Source: Marivirga sericea (lineage in GTDB: Bacteria; Bacteroidota; Bacteroidia; Cytophagales; Cyclobacteriaceae). Taken from it: 64,000 nt of DNA. Within the stretch, counting starts at the first letter, position 1. Each line of letters opens with the position of its first letter. Shown here one piece after another: positions 62,332 to 64,000 of the stretch. The translations under genes were made by a program, and so were the position numbers. Where the stretch lies: contig NZ_FXAW01000001.1 in NCBI RefSeq assembly GCF_900177665.1, forward strand, positions 434,001 to 498,000, given 5' to 3'. The notes under the pieces are model-generated. The model saw nothing but the letters and a program-made list of their open reading frames with translations, was not told where the DNA came from and searched no databases.

Positions 62332-63423
62332 ATGAATGCAATCCTTACTGCCCTGGCCCCCTATTTTTTCTCGGTTATATTTCCACTGATTATATTTTTA
62401 TTGCTTAAACGACCTGCAATGGTTGTTGCCAATAGAATTGGTCTAGTTGATAATCCAAATGAGAGGAAGTTGCATATTGGTGCAATACCTTTAGTAGGTG
62501 GAATACTTATTTTTTTATCCGTGTTTATCACCAATTTTCTTATCAGTAATATTGGCGAAGAGTGGGCGTTTTTTCAAAATTATTTCTTTGCTGGTGGATT
62601 AATATTGCTCATGGGCTTGTTAGATGACAGGTTTGATGTAAGAGCAGTAATAAAGCTACTTTTTCAGCTTAGTTTAGCTTTATTTGCCTTTTATAATGGA
62701 ATAAGAGTTGAATCTTTAAATGGAATTTTGGGGTTCTATGAAATCTCTTTTGTAGCACAGCTACTGATTACCGTCCTTGGGATTACAGGTTTTATAAATG
62801 CATTTAATTTAATGGATGGGGTAGACGGTTTAGCATCTGGATTTGCTTTTTTGACCCTTTCATTATTTTTAATATTAAACTTAATTCTAGGTAATTATAC
62901 GGAAATTTTGCTGCTGATAAGCCTGTGCACTGCATTAATTGTTTTTTTTAAATTCAATGTAGGTCCTAAGATATCGAAAATATTCTTAGGTGATGCTGGC
63001 TCATTGTTTTTGGGTTTTACAATAGTTTTAGCTGCAATATCTCTTTTAAATAGTGGTACTGTCTTAGAAAGCAATTTATACTTTGCATTGGTGATCGTTG
63101 CATTATCGATTCCTATGATAGATTCAATTCGTGTATATATATTCAGAATTAATAAAGGTAGAAGTCCTTTTAGAGCGGACCGGAGTCATTTTCATCATTT
63201 GATGGTGGAAGCTGGAGTGAAGCCGGTGAAAGCTTCAGCAATTATTATCGGCTACAGCTTTCTGATGATTTCCATTTCAATAATTCTAATCAACTACCTC
63301 AGCATTAACGCTTTTCTCATTGCACTGATAGTGTCATTCACTGTTTTCGTAATGCTCTTGAACTTTAATTTAAAGATTTCAATGTGGAAAGTTAGAATTA
63401 GAGAGATGGAGAATAAAACTTAA
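62332..63423 (+). CDS. WecA/TagO/MraY-type undecaprenyl-phosphate sugar transferase
   Basis: The ATG at 62332 gives 363 residues; a longer reading from 62263 overlaps the previous gene and was rejected. About eleven membrane helices carry the family motifs: RIGLVDNPNERKLHIGAIPLVGG (about 39-61), LLDDRFDV with the metal-binding DD (about 99), NLMDGVDGL (about 160) and FLGDAGSLFLGF (about 217), plus SHFHH near the end. It transfers a sugar-1-phosphate to undecaprenyl phosphate and thereby starts the repeat unit. This is the only initiating transferase seen in the locus. Confidence 0.92.
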   Translation: MNAILTALAPYFFSVIFPLIIFLLLKRPAMVVANRIGLVDNPNERKLHIGAIPLVGGILIFLSVFITNFLISNIGEEWAFFQNYFFAGGLILLMGLLDDRFDVRAVIKLLFQLSLALFAFYNGIRVESLNGILGFYEISFVAQLLITVLGITGFINAFNLMDGVDGLASGFAFLTLSLFLILNLILGNYTEILLLISLCTALIVFFKFNVGPKISKIFLGDAGSLFLGFTIVLAAISLLNSGTVLESNLYFALVIVALSIPMIDSIRVYIFRINKGRSPFRADRSHFHHLMVEAGVKPVKASAIIIGYSFLMISISIILINYLSINAFLIALIVSFTVFVMLLNFNLKISMWKVRIREMENKT

Positions 63424-63455
63424 TTACCTGCTTTTTTTGTTTTCGCGAATTCCTT

Positions 63456-64000
63456 CTACAAGTATTTAACTATAATTTCATTAATAGGAGAGGGCTTGGT
63501 CAAGGTCATCATGTGCGATCCTTCAACGATAACATGAGTAGGATTTACATTTCTTAATGGAATCGTATGATCTTTAGTGCCATGGATATGGATAATATTT
63601 TCTTTTGCAGTTTTTCTGTCCCAGTTGATAATCATTGCCACTGTCCTTTTCATGTATATAGGATCTTTGGCTGCCAGCATACTTTTAAACGTGGTTTTGT
63701 TGCTGTTCCTATCTGGTTCTACAATAGGTTGGAGCAGTTTGGCACCTGCCAACATTAATTTAGGAGGGACTATTCTGTATATAGGAATTACTTTTTGAAA
63801 TCTGTATCTGAATGGAAGCTCTGATCGTGTCTTAGCACTTGAAATGATGAAGGATTGTTGAGGGCTTAGAAAATCATTCAGCTCTGAAATTATCATTCCT
63901 CCTAAGGACACGCCAATAAAGATGTACTGACGAGAGGTATCTATCTGACTAGAAATTCTATGGGCATAATCTTTCACAGAACTTCCTTTTTCAGGAATAG
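63456..64000 (-). CDS. Alpha/beta hydrolase (partial, N-terminus beyond window)
   Basis: The reading frame stays open from 63977 to the window edge (codons for IPEKGSSVKDYAHRIS), so the GTG at 63977 is unlikely to be the true start. The visible part has the nucleophile elbow GVSLGG, a catalytic aspartate in HGTKDHTIP and the last histidine in VEGSHMM, the full Ser-Asp-His set. The substrate is unknown. It converges on the WecA-type gene with 32 bases between; no clear hairpin was seen there. Confidence 0.85.
   Translation of the reverse strand, partial: IPEKGSSVKDYAHRISSQIDTSRQYIFIGVSLGGMIISELNDFLSPQQSFIISSAKTRSELPFRYRFQKVIPIYRIVPPKLMLAGAKLLQPIVEPDRNSNKTTFKSMLAAKDPIYMKRTVAMIINWDRKTAKENIIHIHGTKDHTIPLRNVNPTHVIVEGSHMMTLTKPSPINEIIVKYL

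Noticed and set aside
63567-63798. Two overlapping plus-strand frames opposite the hydrolase gene
   Set aside because: The minus strand carries a complete Ser-Asp-His hydrolase pattern, so these are antisense shadows.

Overview
The window is AT-rich, gene-dense bacterial DNA from a member of the Bacteroidota, most likely a marine Cytophagales species of the Marivirga type. This rests on family content rather than on a marker gene. The window holds a type IX secretion (T9SS) C-terminal sorting domain, a Bacteroidota-type exosortase (XrtF) with its partner, tandem NeuD/PglD acetyltransferases, many short lipoproteins, PD40/OmpA proteins, a flotillin-like FloA and A/T-rich start regions. No rRNA, tRNA, insertion sequence, prophage or CRISPR array was seen.

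Positions 1-36 kb are mostly housekeeping and envelope genes in short, mixed-strand units. In order they are: the tail of a probable histidine kinase; a DUF4221-like lipoprotein; a MoxR ATPase with a VWA protein; a BASS and an NSS sodium-coupled transporter; a tandem universal stress protein; a DUF2062 / eIF1-like / RluA-type pseudouridine synthase / metallo-beta-lactamase-fold run; an ABC-F protein of the YbiT type; a four-gene exported cluster ending in an 819-residue leucine-rich-repeat protein; FloA; a large coiled-coil pseudo-ATPase coupled to an MscS channel; a PD40-OmpA protein; a TPR histidine kinase; the NeuD-NeuD-XrtF-partner operon; 3-hydroxyacyl-CoA dehydrogenase; M1 and M16 peptidases; and peptidyl-tRNA hydrolase.

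Positions 36.4-63.4 kb look like one functional block for cell-surface polysaccharide. It opens with a sigma-54-dependent NtrC-type response regulator and a 1603-residue hybrid kinase carrying PAS, GAF, HisKA, HATPase, REC and HPt modules. A 1539-residue T9SS cargo protein follows. Then come three consecutive exopolysaccharide units: (i) receiver protein, Wza-like lipoprotein, Wzc-like chain-length protein with a degenerate kinase domain, flippase, glycosyltransferase and O-antigen ligase/polymerase; (ii) a three-domain phosphotransferase/nucleotidyltransferase/thymidylate-kinase-like protein, a hexapeptide acyltransferase and two glycosyltransferases; (iii) GalE, a DUF1972 glycosyltransferase and a WecA/MraY-type initiating transferase.

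The main hunt result is regulatory. The four intergenic regions that start the cargo gene and the three exopolysaccharide units each carry a 15-bp palindrome TTCCA-N5-TGGAA. Three of them also carry, about 60-80 bp downstream, a GG-N10-GC sigma-54-type promoter or a close relative of one, just before the start codon. The simplest reading is that the NtrC-type regulator at 36.4 kb controls all four units as a local regulon. That assignment is inferred, not shown. Window edges cut two genes: a histidine-kinase tail at the left end and an alpha/beta hydrolase at the right end.
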